Of a DNA stretch of 23,877 bases, positions 13,879 through 20,780 are shown piece after piece. Location of the stretch: the IMG/VR virus record IMGVR_UViG_3300032224_000389, positions 1 to 23,877 of that record, one strand, 5' to 3'. Position 1 is the stretch's first letter. Every line of letters begins with the position of its first letter. The position numbers and the translations under genes were made by a program. Below the pieces are notes generated by a model that made no database searches, was not told the origin of the DNA, and worked only from the letters and a program-made list of their open reading frames with translations. This DNA comes from a virus.

Positions 13879-14294
13879 TGTTCGGATTGAATCCATTCGT
13901 CCTGTATGGTGCTATCGCTGCCGTTGTGATTGCTTTTGGTAGTGGTGCGACGATTGGTTACAAATGGGAAAAGTCGAATTTCGACAATTACAAGTTAGAG
14001 CAAGAACGCAATACAAGAATTAAAGAGCAAGAACACCAAGCAGCAACAGACGAAATAAGGAAAGCAAAAGATGCTAAAATCGCTGATATTAACAACAAGC
14101 TCATTGACGCTGTTAGCGAGTTGTGGAAGCGCACCAGTCGTCCAGCAGAAGTATCCGACAATGGACAAAGTTGCTCTGGGCGAAACCTTTACTCCGAGGA
14201 TGCAATCTTTCTTATTAGGGAAGCTGCCAGAGCAGACGTCATCCGAACAGCCCTCGAAGCCTGTTACAACCAATATGAACAAGTAACAAAATGA
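13878..14294 (+). CDS. Rz-like inner-membrane spanin
   Basis: A 138-aa protein with one N-terminal membrane helix (about residues 8-27, VLYGAIAAVVIAFGSGATIG) and then a charged coiled-coil region (about 30-85: EKSNFDNYKLEQERNTRIKE, AKIADINNKLIDAVSELWKR). The C-terminal globular part has GRNLYSEDAIFLIREAARAD and VIRTALEACYNQYE. This topology is that of i-spanins, which link to an outer-membrane lipoprotein and fuse the two membranes at the end of lysis. The partner, an Rz1-like lipoprotein, lies wholly within this gene in another frame. Start shares one base with the previous stop (TGATG). Cys99 and Cys129 could form disulphides. Confidence 0.8.
   Translation: MFGLNPFVLYGAIAAVVIAFGSGATIGYKWEKSNFDNYKLEQERNTRIKEQEHQAATDEIRKAKDAKIADINNKLIDAVSELWKRTSRPAEVSDNGQSCSGRNLYSEDAIFLIREAARADVIRTALEACYNQYEQVTK
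14071..14286 (+). CDS. Rz1-like outer-membrane spanin lipoprotein, embedded in the Rz-like gene
   Basis: A 71-aa frame, +1 relative to the enclosing Rz-like gene. The N-terminus MLKSLILTTSSLTLLASC has a basic residue, a hydrophobic core and a lipobox (L15-A16-S17-C18), so signal peptidase II would cleave before Cys18. The mature 54 residues include six prolines (P22, P29, P42, P53, P61, P64), as expected for o-spanins. AAGGAAA at 14057-14063 gives a ribosome site 10 bases from the ATG. Complete nesting of Rz1 within Rz is known from phages such as lambda. Small nested genes like this are often missed by gene callers. Confidence 0.8.
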   Translation: MLKSLILTTSSLTLLASCGSAPVVQQKYPTMDKVALGETFTPRMQSFLLGKLPEQTSSEQPSKPVTTNMNK

Positions 14295-14512
14295 ACAGAA
14301 CTGAACTAGCCAAACACGTTACCTTAATAGCTTGCTATACGCTTGCAACTACTGTCATGGCTATGGTAGCGGTTTTTGTTATTGGTTTTTTCGATGAAAA
14401 AGTAGAAAACACAAAACTATTCGAAATCGTTGGTCCAGCTTTTCAGACAATCATTGGTGGATTTATTGGTTTGATCACAGGTATCAAAATAGGTGAAGCA
14501 GAAAATGATTAA
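14291..14512 (+). CDS. Second two-TM membrane protein (holin candidate)
   Basis: A 73-aa protein joined to the Rz-like gene by ATGA. Helix one is at about residues 10-33 (VTLIACYTLATTVMAMVAVF), then a charged loop (FDEKVENTKLFE), and helix two at about 45-66 (GPAFQTIIGGFIGLITGI). The loop and FxEIVGPAFQTIIGGFIGLI phrase are shared with many aquatic phage proteins, annotated variously as holin or hypothetical. It overlaps the endolysin start by 8 bases and so is the membrane protein closest to the endolysin. I cannot tell which of the two candidates is the true holin. Confidence 0.65.
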   Translation: MNRTELAKHVTLIACYTLATTVMAMVAVFVIGFFDEKVENTKLFEIVGPAFQTIIGGFIGLITGIKIGEAEND

Positions 14513-15026
14513 CAACTTTACTCAATCTCTCGCTGCACTCCTCGAAGACGAAGGTGGATTCGTAAACAATCCTGCTGATCCAGGAGGAATGACCAATCTT
14601 GGTGTCACTAAAGCTGCTTGGGAAGCGTATGTTGGGCATCCTGTTTCTGAAAAAGATATGCGTGCTTTAACTCCGACAATGGTTACTCCGTTTTACAAAC
14701 AAAAATATTGGGACAGAGTTCGTGGTGATGAGCTACAAGACGGATTGGACTACTGCGTATTCGACGTAGCAGTTAATTCTGGTCCAGGAAGAGCGATCAA
14801 ATTCTTGCAAACAGAATGTGGCGTGCCAGCTGATGGTGGTTTTGGTCCAACGACTTTCGCTGCTGTTTCACAATTTACAGGCGACCCGCTAAAAACATTT
14901 ATCACTGGATATTGCCAAGAACGCTTAAAATTTATGCAAAGTCTTCCAGCTTGGTCAACATTCGGAAAAGGATGGGGTAATCGAGTTGCGAAGGTGGAAA
15001 AAAGAGCATTGGAGATGGTTAAATGA
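14505..15026 (+). CDS. Endolysin, GH108-type (N-acetylmuramidase) with C-terminal PG-binding_3-like region
   Basis: The ATG at 14505 gives 173 residues and has AGGTGA 8 bases upstream; GTG at 14493 is in frame but adds only four residues. The N-terminal region holds the family's catalytic motif, LEDEGGFVNNPADPGGMTNL, with Glu16 as the expected catalytic acid, followed by GVTKAAWEAY. The core has YWDRVRGDEL and DYCVFDVAVNSGPGRAIKFL. The C-terminal third (GVPADGGFGPTTFAAV, CQERLKFMQSLPAW, GWGNRVAKVE) matches the peptidoglycan-binding region that usually pairs with GH108. There is no signal sequence, so release depends on a holin. It overlaps the upstream membrane gene and the downstream adaptor gene. 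Confidence 0.9.
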   Translation: MINNFTQSLAALLEDEGGFVNNPADPGGMTNLGVTKAAWEAYVGHPVSEKDMRALTPTMVTPFYKQKYWDRVRGDELQDGLDYCVFDVAVNSGPGRAIKFLQTECGVPADGGFGPTTFAAVSQFTGDPLKTFITGYCQERLKFMQSLPAWSTFGKGWGNRVAKVEKRALEMVK

Positions 15027-15655
15027 CAGTATCTTTCGTATTAACCTATGATTCGTTGATTACTACTGTCGAGCAATATCTCGAGCGTAACGACCCTGCC
15101 ACTGTTAATCAGATCCCTACTTTTATCACGCTTTGCGAATTTGAAATTGCACAGCAGATCAAAACGCTTGGGCAGATGCAAGTTGTCGAAAGCACGATGC
15201 TAACTGGTAACCCTGTTATTCAAAAACCTGCTAGATGGCGCAAGACGATTTCTTTCAACGTGGTGGTTGACGGTGCTCGTCAGCCTGTTTATTTACGTAA
15301 ATACGAATACATAAAATCTTATGCACCTGATGCTTCTAATACTGGCTTGCCTCTTTATTATGGCGATTACGATTACGAACATTGGATCGTTGGACCAACA
15401 CCTGATCAAGATTACAATTTTGAAGTTCTATTTTATGAGCGCATAGCTCCGTTGTCTTCTGAAAACCAAACAAACTGGCTAACTCAATACGCACCGAATG
15501 CGATGCTTTTCGGCACATTGTTACAAGCTATGCCGTTTTTGAAAAATGACCAAAGACAAATATTTCAGCAGAAATATGATCAAGCTATGGCAATGCTTAA
15601 AACGGAAGATATTACTCGTGTTGGCGATCGCCAAACAATAGCTATCGAAAGTTAA
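15023..15655 (+). CDS. Head-tail adaptor-like protein (SU10 / gp4-type)
   Basis: A 210-aa protein coupled to the endolysin by ATGA. The N-terminal half is helical (LITTVEQYLERND, IPTFITLCEFEIAQQIKTLG), followed by strands with PARWRKTISF, QPVYLRKYEYIKSYAPD, YYGDYDYEHWIVGPTPDQDY and FEVLFYERIAPL. The C-terminal half has LTQYAPNAMLFGTLLQAMPF and a long helix (QQKYDQAMAMLKTED). The order helix, strand insert with GPxP, YxRxxPL, then helix is the pattern of podophage adaptor proteins that sit beneath the portal. It seems a shorter relative of the protein encoded at 4014-5072, lacking the inserted beta domain. Confidence 0.75.
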   Translation: MTVSFVLTYDSLITTVEQYLERNDPATVNQIPTFITLCEFEIAQQIKTLGQMQVVESTMLTGNPVIQKPARWRKTISFNVVVDGARQPVYLRKYEYIKSYAPDASNTGLPLYYGDYDYEHWIVGPTPDQDYNFEVLFYERIAPLSSENQTNWLTQYAPNAMLFGTLLQAMPFLKNDQRQIFQQKYDQAMAMLKTEDITRVGDRQTIAIES

Positions 15656-15657
15656 TT

Positions 15658-16881
15658 ATGACCTCTTATGTAAATCCCTTTACAGGACAAACAATTCAGC
15701 CAAGTCAAGTTGGCTATGAACAGCTGACGATTAGTGTTGATACAATCCTGCAATGGCCAGTGAATGGCAATACTAATGACGTGGTTGCGAATATCATTGA
15801 AGTGACTGCAACGACCACTGGTTTAAACCTTATCATGCCTGCAGCTACGCAAGTTTCTACAGGTCAAAGTGCATTAATTAAAAACATCGGAAGCAATCCA
15901 TTTACAGTCGTAAAATCCGATGGCAGTACGATCATCTCGATTTCTTCCAGCATTGCTGAATACATTTATTTAACAGACAATACAACGATTCCTGGAACAT
16001 GGAATTCTGTTACCTTCGGTGCTGGAACAAGTTCTGCTAATGCTTCTGCGCTGGCTGGTTATGGCTTAACTGCTTTCAGCACAACGCTAAATCAGTCTTA
16101 CAATGTTGTTAATTATTTCTCGAACACAACGCTTACTGCAGCTAATCGAGCTGAATTTGCGGTTTGGGGAAGTGGTGTTGGAACTTTCCAATTAACTAGC
16201 TCTTCCACTCTTGGAAACAATTGGTTCTGCATGATTTCCAATAATGGTTCAGGGATTTTGACCCTGACACCTGATGGAACTGATACAATCAATGGTGATT
16301 CAAATCAGCAGTTGCAACCTACAGAATCTTTAGTGATTGTGTCCAATGGATCTAACGGATTTAATACTTTTGGTTATGGTCGCTCAAATCAATTCGCTTA
16401 CACCCAATTTGCTCAAGTTGTTACAGGTGGAACATTTACTCTTTCAGCAGCGCAAGCGTCGAATACGATTCAAGAATATTCTGGTAATTTAACAAGCAAT
16501 CAAATCGTTATCGTTCCTCCAACAGTTCAGCTTTACACCTTTACCAACAATACGACAGGTTCTTATACTTTCACGATTGGTACTGGTGCAGTCGGGGGTG
16601 CTACTGTAACAATCGCTCAGGGAACTTCTCTTGTTATTATTTGCGATGGAACAAACTGCTACAATGCTGCTTCTGGTTCATCTTCTTCTGTCACTTCTTT
16701 GACGCTTGGTAATGGATCTCTTTCTACTCCGTCTTTAAAATTTATTGGAGATGTAAACACTGGTTTATTTTTACCAGCTTCTCAGCAATTAGGATTTGTG
16801 GTTGCAAACCAATTGGCTGGTTACTTTAATTCTTCTGGTTTTACAGCAACGAATGGTATTTCTGGAGGAACATTCACTTGA
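15658..16881 (+). CDS. Appendage / fibre-like virion protein
   Basis: A 407-aa Thr/Asn/Ser-rich protein starting 2 bases after the adaptor stop codon. The N-terminal part (SYVNPFTGQTIQPSQVGYEQ, LTISVDTILQWPVNGN, VIEVTATTTGLNLIMP) is a conserved block I recall from podophage structural proteins next to gp10-like genes. Middle repeats resemble one another: LIKNIGSNPFTVVKSDG, MISNNGSGILTLTPDGT and FTNNTTGSYTFTIG. The C-terminal segment (SLKFIGDVNTGLFLPASQQL) and ending GISGGTFT match the way the large fibre ends. The last codons carry GGAGG for the next gene. Probably a virion appendage attached to the tail hub. Confidence 0.75.
   Translation: MTSYVNPFTGQTIQPSQVGYEQLTISVDTILQWPVNGNTNDVVANIIEVTATTTGLNLIMPAATQVSTGQSALIKNIGSNPFTVVKSDGSTIISISSSIAEYIYLTDNTTIPGTWNSVTFGAGTSSANASALAGYGLTAFSTTLNQSYNVVNYFSNTTLTAANRAEFAVWGSGVGTFQLTSSSTLGNNWFCMISNNGSGILTLTPDGTDTINGDSNQQLQPTESLVIVSNGSNGFNTFGYGRSNQFAYTQFAQVVTGGTFTLSAAQASNTIQEYSGNLTSNQIVIVPPTVQLYTFTNNTTGSYTFTIGTGAVGGATVTIAQGTSLVIICDGTNCYNAASGSSSSVTSLTLGNGSLSTPSLKFIGDVNTGLFLPASQQLGFVVANQLAGYFNSSGFTATNGISGGTFT
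16861..16880 (+). promoter_or_regulatory. Shared gene-end sequence and Shine-Dalgarno for a TTG start
   Basis: 16861-16875 is identical to 8746-8760 and encodes SGGTF at the end of the appendage protein. GGAGG (16864-16868) is 9 bases before TTG 16878, whose last two bases overlap the TGA stop. This supports TTG as the real start of the gp10-like gene; no other start codon near its N-terminus would retain the family's opening residues. Confidence 0.75.
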
Positions 16882-18458
16882 CCGCTAAAGTCATATCTCT
16901 GCAGATTAAACCTGGAATTCAGCGAGACGGAACGTTATTCGACGCACCGACTTACGTCGATGGACGTTGGGTTCGTTTCCAACGTGGTCGTCCACGTAAG
17001 ATGAAAGGTTACAGAGGGATTTTCTTAGATGCTTCTGGTATTTCTCGTGGCATGATTATGAATTCCGAGAATGGTTTGAATTATATTTATTCAGGCTGGT
17101 CTGACGGATTGGAACTTTGGCAAACGGACAATGATGACGGTGTTGGTTTTGGTCCAACAAATATCACTCTTGCAAATTTCACTGCAGACGAGAATAACCT
17201 TTGGCAATTTGATATTGGTTATGACGTTGGCGGTGGTGCTTCTTATTTAATTGCTCACCCTGGACAGAATCTAGCACACATTGACAGCACAGTAAACACT
17301 CCTGTTCTTTATGGAGATTTTCCTGGCGGTGCAATGGCAGAGCTGACAGACACTCAAGGTTCAACTCCTTCTGGCGACCCTATTGAAATTTCAGGTGGTG
17401 TTGTCCTGCTACATCCTTATTTATTCGTTTATGGCAACAACGGATTTATCAAAAATTCTTCTGCTGGAAACTTCTTTGATTGGAACTCCGCAGACGCCAA
17501 CGAAACAAACGTAGCAACAGGCAAAATTGTAAAAGGTTTAGCAGTGCGTGGTGGTACGACTGCTCCGTCTGGTTTATTTTGGTCAACTGACTCTGTTATT
17601 CGTGTTTCTTACACTCCAACAACAGTCGGAAATTCTACGCTATATTGGCGTTACGACATAATCACCAGTCAGTCTTCCATTCTTTCTTCCAGCTGCGTTA
17701 TCGAATATGACGGGATTTATTTTTGGGCTGGTGTTGATCGATTTCTTATGTATAATGGTGTTGTTTCTGAGATACCAAATTCGATGAACTATAATTATTT
17801 TTTCGATAATTTGAACTATGCACAAAGGCAAAAAGTTTGGGTTAGCAAGGTTCCACGTTGGGGTGAAATTTGGTGGTTTTTCCCTAAAGGTGATTCTGTC
17901 GAGTGCAATGACGCTGTTGTATTTAACATTCGTGAACAAGTCTGGTATGATGCTGGCACTGCTCTCGGAGCACGTAGATCTGCTGGTGTGTTTTCTGAAG
18001 TTTTCCGTTTCCCAGTTTGGGCAGGGACGGAGCCGAATGAAGATGGAAACTACACATTATGGCAGCACGAGACTGGTGTTGACGAAGTTTATTTGAAAAA
18101 CCAAAATGCTATTCAAAGTTATTTCGAAACCAATAACATTGGTTGGGTTACTGGTGGTCCAGGAGCGGATGATCCGACTGGTCCAAATCGCTGGATCCAT
18201 TTAGAGCGTGTTGAACCAAACTTTAACCAAAACGAAGATATGAATCTTTACATCACTGGTCCAAGTTATGCACAGGGACCAGATGACGTCAGCGACCCCT
18301 ATGTTTTTTCTCCAACTACCCTTAAAATTGATTTGCGTGAACAACGTCGCGAAATGCGTCTTAAATTCGAAAGCAACACTGTAAGAGGTGATTACGAGAT
18401 GGGTCAGATTTTACTCTCCGCAGACCTTGGAGACGAAAGAGGAACAGGTAATCCATGA
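16878..18458 (+). CDS. P22 gp10-like tail hub / packaged-DNA stabilisation protein
   Basis: A 526-aa protein starting at TTG inside a TTGA overlap. It begins with KVISLQIKPGIQRDGTLFDA and YVDGRWVRFQRGRPRKMKGY. Later conserved phrases are GLFWSTDSVIRVS, CVIEYDGIYFWAGVDRFLMY (about residues 274-293), NYNYFFDNLNYAQRQKVWVS, PRWGEIWWFFPKGDS, VFNIREQVWYDAG and RFPVWAG (about 378). These match the phage stabilisation protein family (P22 gp10, about 470 residues), a hexameric ring that plugs the portal channel and carries the needle and tailspikes. The extra length is mostly C-terminal. It supports a short-tailed virion. Start evidence is the ribosome site and the lack of alternatives. Confidence 0.85.
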   Translation: MTAKVISLQIKPGIQRDGTLFDAPTYVDGRWVRFQRGRPRKMKGYRGIFLDASGISRGMIMNSENGLNYIYSGWSDGLELWQTDNDDGVGFGPTNITLANFTADENNLWQFDIGYDVGGGASYLIAHPGQNLAHIDSTVNTPVLYGDFPGGAMAELTDTQGSTPSGDPIEISGGVVLLHPYLFVYGNNGFIKNSSAGNFFDWNSADANETNVATGKIVKGLAVRGGTTAPSGLFWSTDSVIRVSYTPTTVGNSTLYWRYDIITSQSSILSSSCVIEYDGIYFWAGVDRFLMYNGVVSEIPNSMNYNYFFDNLNYAQRQKVWVSKVPRWGEIWWFFPKGDSVECNDAVVFNIREQVWYDAGTALGARRSAGVFSEVFRFPVWAGTEPNEDGNYTLWQHETGVDEVYLKNQNAIQSYFETNNIGWVTGGPGADDPTGPNRWIHLERVEPNFNQNEDMNLYITGPSYAQGPDDVSDPYVFSPTTLKIDLREQRREMRLKFESNTVRGDYEMGQILLSADLGDERGTGNP

Positions 18459-18697
18459 TAAGTTACGATCCTCGTTTTATGCCTTGGGAAAAGTGGTGTG
18501 CTTTGACAGCAGAGCTTTTTGCACCTCAACAACTAGGTACTCTTCCAGAAGAACGCTGGAAAGAATGGGCAGCTGGTATGGTTGGTATCGGCTATTTCAC
18601 TGAATCGGGTATTCCAGACCCTCGTGGTTTTTCTGAATGGAGAGACTGGGCTACTCAACTGTGCGGTATTATTTCAATAACTACTCCAAAATCATGA
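18455..18697 (+). CDS. Conserved small virion-region protein
   Basis: An 80-aa Trp-rich protein coupled by ATGA to the gp10-like gene. The sequence ISYDPRFMPWEKWCALTAEL, FAPQQLGTLPEERWKEWAAG and MVGIGYFTESGIPDPRGFSE, then WRDWATQLCGI, is a compact helical protein that I recall from many aquatic podophages just after the gp10-like gene. Its five tryptophan positions are regularly spaced, suggesting a binding surface. Function is unknown; its fixed position between tail hub and internal proteins suggests a minor virion or assembly factor. Confidence 0.75.
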   Translation: MISYDPRFMPWEKWCALTAELFAPQQLGTLPEERWKEWAAGMVGIGYFTESGIPDPRGFSEWRDWATQLCGIISITTPKS

Positions 18698-19056
18698 CAC
18701 CATCAGAAATCATCACAAAAGACTCACAGCGACTCGGCTTAGACCCACAAATGGTTCTAGGAAAAATTAGTCGTGTTGTTAAAGAAGGTGCAGGAATTCT
18801 TCTTAAAGAGGGGGATTCCCTTCTGCTCGTTATCGCTTTGCCGCACAATAACGCAGAACTACATATTTACACAGCAGATTCTCCTTTAAATATTGGAAAA
18901 TCTGTTAAGAAATTCGTACAAAAGATCCGTGCTTCTGATCTTAATTACGTGTATGGCAGTGGAGACATTCCACAAATGCTGAAGATGCTTAATAAATTTG
19001 GTGTGCACACGGAGCCATCAAATCTCCCTAACTATCGTTGGATGGCTAAAGTATGA
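18694..19056 (+). CDS. Possible GNAT-like small protein (compare T7 gp13)
   Basis: The start at ATG 18694, in an ATGA overlap, is preferred to the upstream in-frame ATG at 18637, which would overlap the previous gene by 61 bases. The 120-aa protein has an amphipathic N-terminus (TPSEIITKDSQRLGLDPQMV), a central strand pair (GILLKEGDSLLLVIALPHNN, AELHIYTAD), then SVKKFVQKIRASDLNYVYGS, IPQMLKMLNKFGVHTEPSNL and PNYRWMAKV. The late part follows the order of acetyltransferase-like phage proteins such as T7 gp13: helix, strand ending in Y-V-Y-G, helix with LxxxGV, final strand. The acetyl-CoA motif is not obvious, so it may be an inactive fold. Assignment is tentative. Confidence 0.6.
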   Translation: MTPSEIITKDSQRLGLDPQMVLGKISRVVKEGAGILLKEGDSLLLVIALPHNNAELHIYTADSPLNIGKSVKKFVQKIRASDLNYVYGSGDIPQMLKMLNKFGVHTEPSNLPNYRWMAKV

Positions 19057-20777
19057 GATACACTCTAGAATCGACTTTACCACTTGGTGCATTTGAGCAC
19101 TGTGGTGACAGAAGAATTAAATTATATGGCGGTGGCGGTGGATTCATTGAAGATATCGGCAATGCGGTGAGCGATGCAGTTAGCTCTGTTGGTGATTTCG
19201 TTGGTGATGCTGTAAGTGGTGTTGGCGACGTTTTAGCTTCTGTCGATCCAGGACCAATGATTGGTGACGTCGGTGCAACTGTCGATGATGCCGTTGGCGA
19301 TGTAATTCCTGGTGGATGGGGAACTCTCGGTGCAGTTGCAACTGCAATCGTTGCTCCTGAGCTCGCTCCATTCCTTTTTGAAGAAGGAGCTGCTACTTTT
19401 GGAGCAGAAGAAATAGCTGCAAATTTAGCTGCGGAAGATGCGGCTCTTGGTCAGGCGATGACTGAATTTGCCAACACTCCAGAACTCGGAGATCTCGGAG
19501 CTAATTTACTGGATCAAACAGCTGAAGGATTAGCGAAAGGTGATATTTCTGGTCTGACTTCGAATGCAACGGACATGATGCTTAACGGCAATCCGTCTTT
19601 AAATGCAATTGATATCGCCAATGCTTCTGCAGATCCAATTCAAACGCTAAACGCAGCAAATAACTGGACTGGTCCGATGACTAACAACATCGGAACTCTT
19701 GCTACTGAAATGGCTGCTCAAGGAGTGCCAGAAAACGTAATCGCAGATCATTTGATGCAAACTTATGGCATCGATCAATATGCAGCTGCGAATGCAGCTG
19801 GTATAGCGATGCAAGGTGGTACTGCTGAAGATATTGCGAATGTTTTAGCGCAAGATTATGGCGAGAACATGACAGGGTTGGAAGAAGATCCTTATGACGC
19901 AGTGGCTAAAGACCCTACACACATACCTTCTCTTAAAGATCTAATGCCTTATGTTCCTTTGGCAGGGTTGGGTGCAAGGTTATTAGGTGGGAATACTACC
20001 AGAGCACCTTCTGGTATTTTAGGCAATCTGGGTAATTTAGCTAAGCCATTAGCAAAAACAGCAGGTCTTTCTGATATGATCGGCGGTGGTGGTAGTAGCA
20101 GTGGCGGTGGTGCTGCATTACCTGGAAATTTACAAGCAACCATGTTAACTTCAAATGCAGCAGCGAATGCGAATATGAACTTAAATCAATTAAAACAACT
20201 CTATCCTCAGTTATCCACTGTTGATCCACGCATCCTTTCGACCTTAACAGGTAAAGGTGCATCGCAAAGTCCGAGCTATTACAACTACGGATCTGATGCA
20301 ACTACAGGTCTTATGTCAGCTCCAAAAGCTGGTGCTCCGTCTCCTGGATATCCTTCACAAGCGTCCGCAGCTCCGAGCTCAGGTAAATTCATGGGAACTT
20401 CTCCTTTAGCTTCTGGATCAAATGCACTCGCCAGTGCTGGTTTACATGCTATTACAGAAGGTGCTCTTCCAGGATCTCAGACTTATGGCTTAAAAGCTGG
20501 TGGTGGAGTTCATCGTCCAGAGTTTATTACAGGTGCTACTGGCCATTTCGTGCAAGGTCGTGGTGATGGTCAATCTGACGATATCCCTGCTATGCTCGCT
20601 GACGGAGAATATGTTTTTGACGCAGACACTGTTGCGGCATTAGGTAATGGATCTTCTAAGGCAGGTGCAGTACAATTAGACAAAATGCGTGAAGCGATTA
20701 GAAAACATAAACGCTCTGCTGCCCATAACAAAATCCCTCCAAAGGCTAAATCGCCTTTAGATTATTTGAAAGGTTAA
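19053..20777 (+). CDS. Probable internal virion / ejection protein with SDDIPAMLADGEYV signature
   Basis: A 574-aa protein coupled by ATGA. The N-terminal 110 residues have a Gly patch (YGGGGGF) and repeated short helices (AVSDAVSSVGDFVGDAVSGV). The middle is Asn/Ala/Leu-rich and helical (IADHLMQTYGIDQYAAANAA). From about 320 it becomes Gly/Ser/Pro-rich and low in order (GGGGSSSGGGAALPG). Residues about 503-540 carry a signature, GRGDGQSDDIPAMLADGEYV then FDADTVAALGNGSSKAGA, that I recall from C-termini of large virion proteins in many podophages. A Lys/Arg-rich tail follows (MREAIRKHKRSAAHNKIPPK). It opens a set of four such genes. An ejection role is inferred from position and composition. 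Confidence 0.7.
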   Translation: MRYTLESTLPLGAFEHCGDRRIKLYGGGGGFIEDIGNAVSDAVSSVGDFVGDAVSGVGDVLASVDPGPMIGDVGATVDDAVGDVIPGGWGTLGAVATAIVAPELAPFLFEEGAATFGAEEIAANLAAEDAALGQAMTEFANTPELGDLGANLLDQTAEGLAKGDISGLTSNATDMMLNGNPSLNAIDIANASADPIQTLNAANNWTGPMTNNIGTLATEMAAQGVPENVIADHLMQTYGIDQYAAANAAGIAMQGGTAEDIANVLAQDYGENMTGLEEDPYDAVAKDPTHIPSLKDLMPYVPLAGLGARLLGGNTTRAPSGILGNLGNLAKPLAKTAGLSDMIGGGGSSSGGGAALPGNLQATMLTSNAAANANMNLNQLKQLYPQLSTVDPRILSTLTGKGASQSPSYYNYGSDATTGLMSAPKAGAPSPGYPSQASAAPSSGKFMGTSPLASGSNALASAGLHAITEGALPGSQTYGLKAGGGVHRPEFITGATGHFVQGRGDGQSDDIPAMLADGEYVFDADTVAALGNGSSKAGAVQLDKMREAIRKHKRSAAHNKIPPKAKSPLDYLKG

Positions 20778-20780
20778 GTC

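Noticed and set aside
15658-16881. Tailspike depolymerase or lyase activity in the appendage protein
   Set aside because: No catalytic motif or beta-helix signature was recognised, only Thr/Asn-rich repeat segments.
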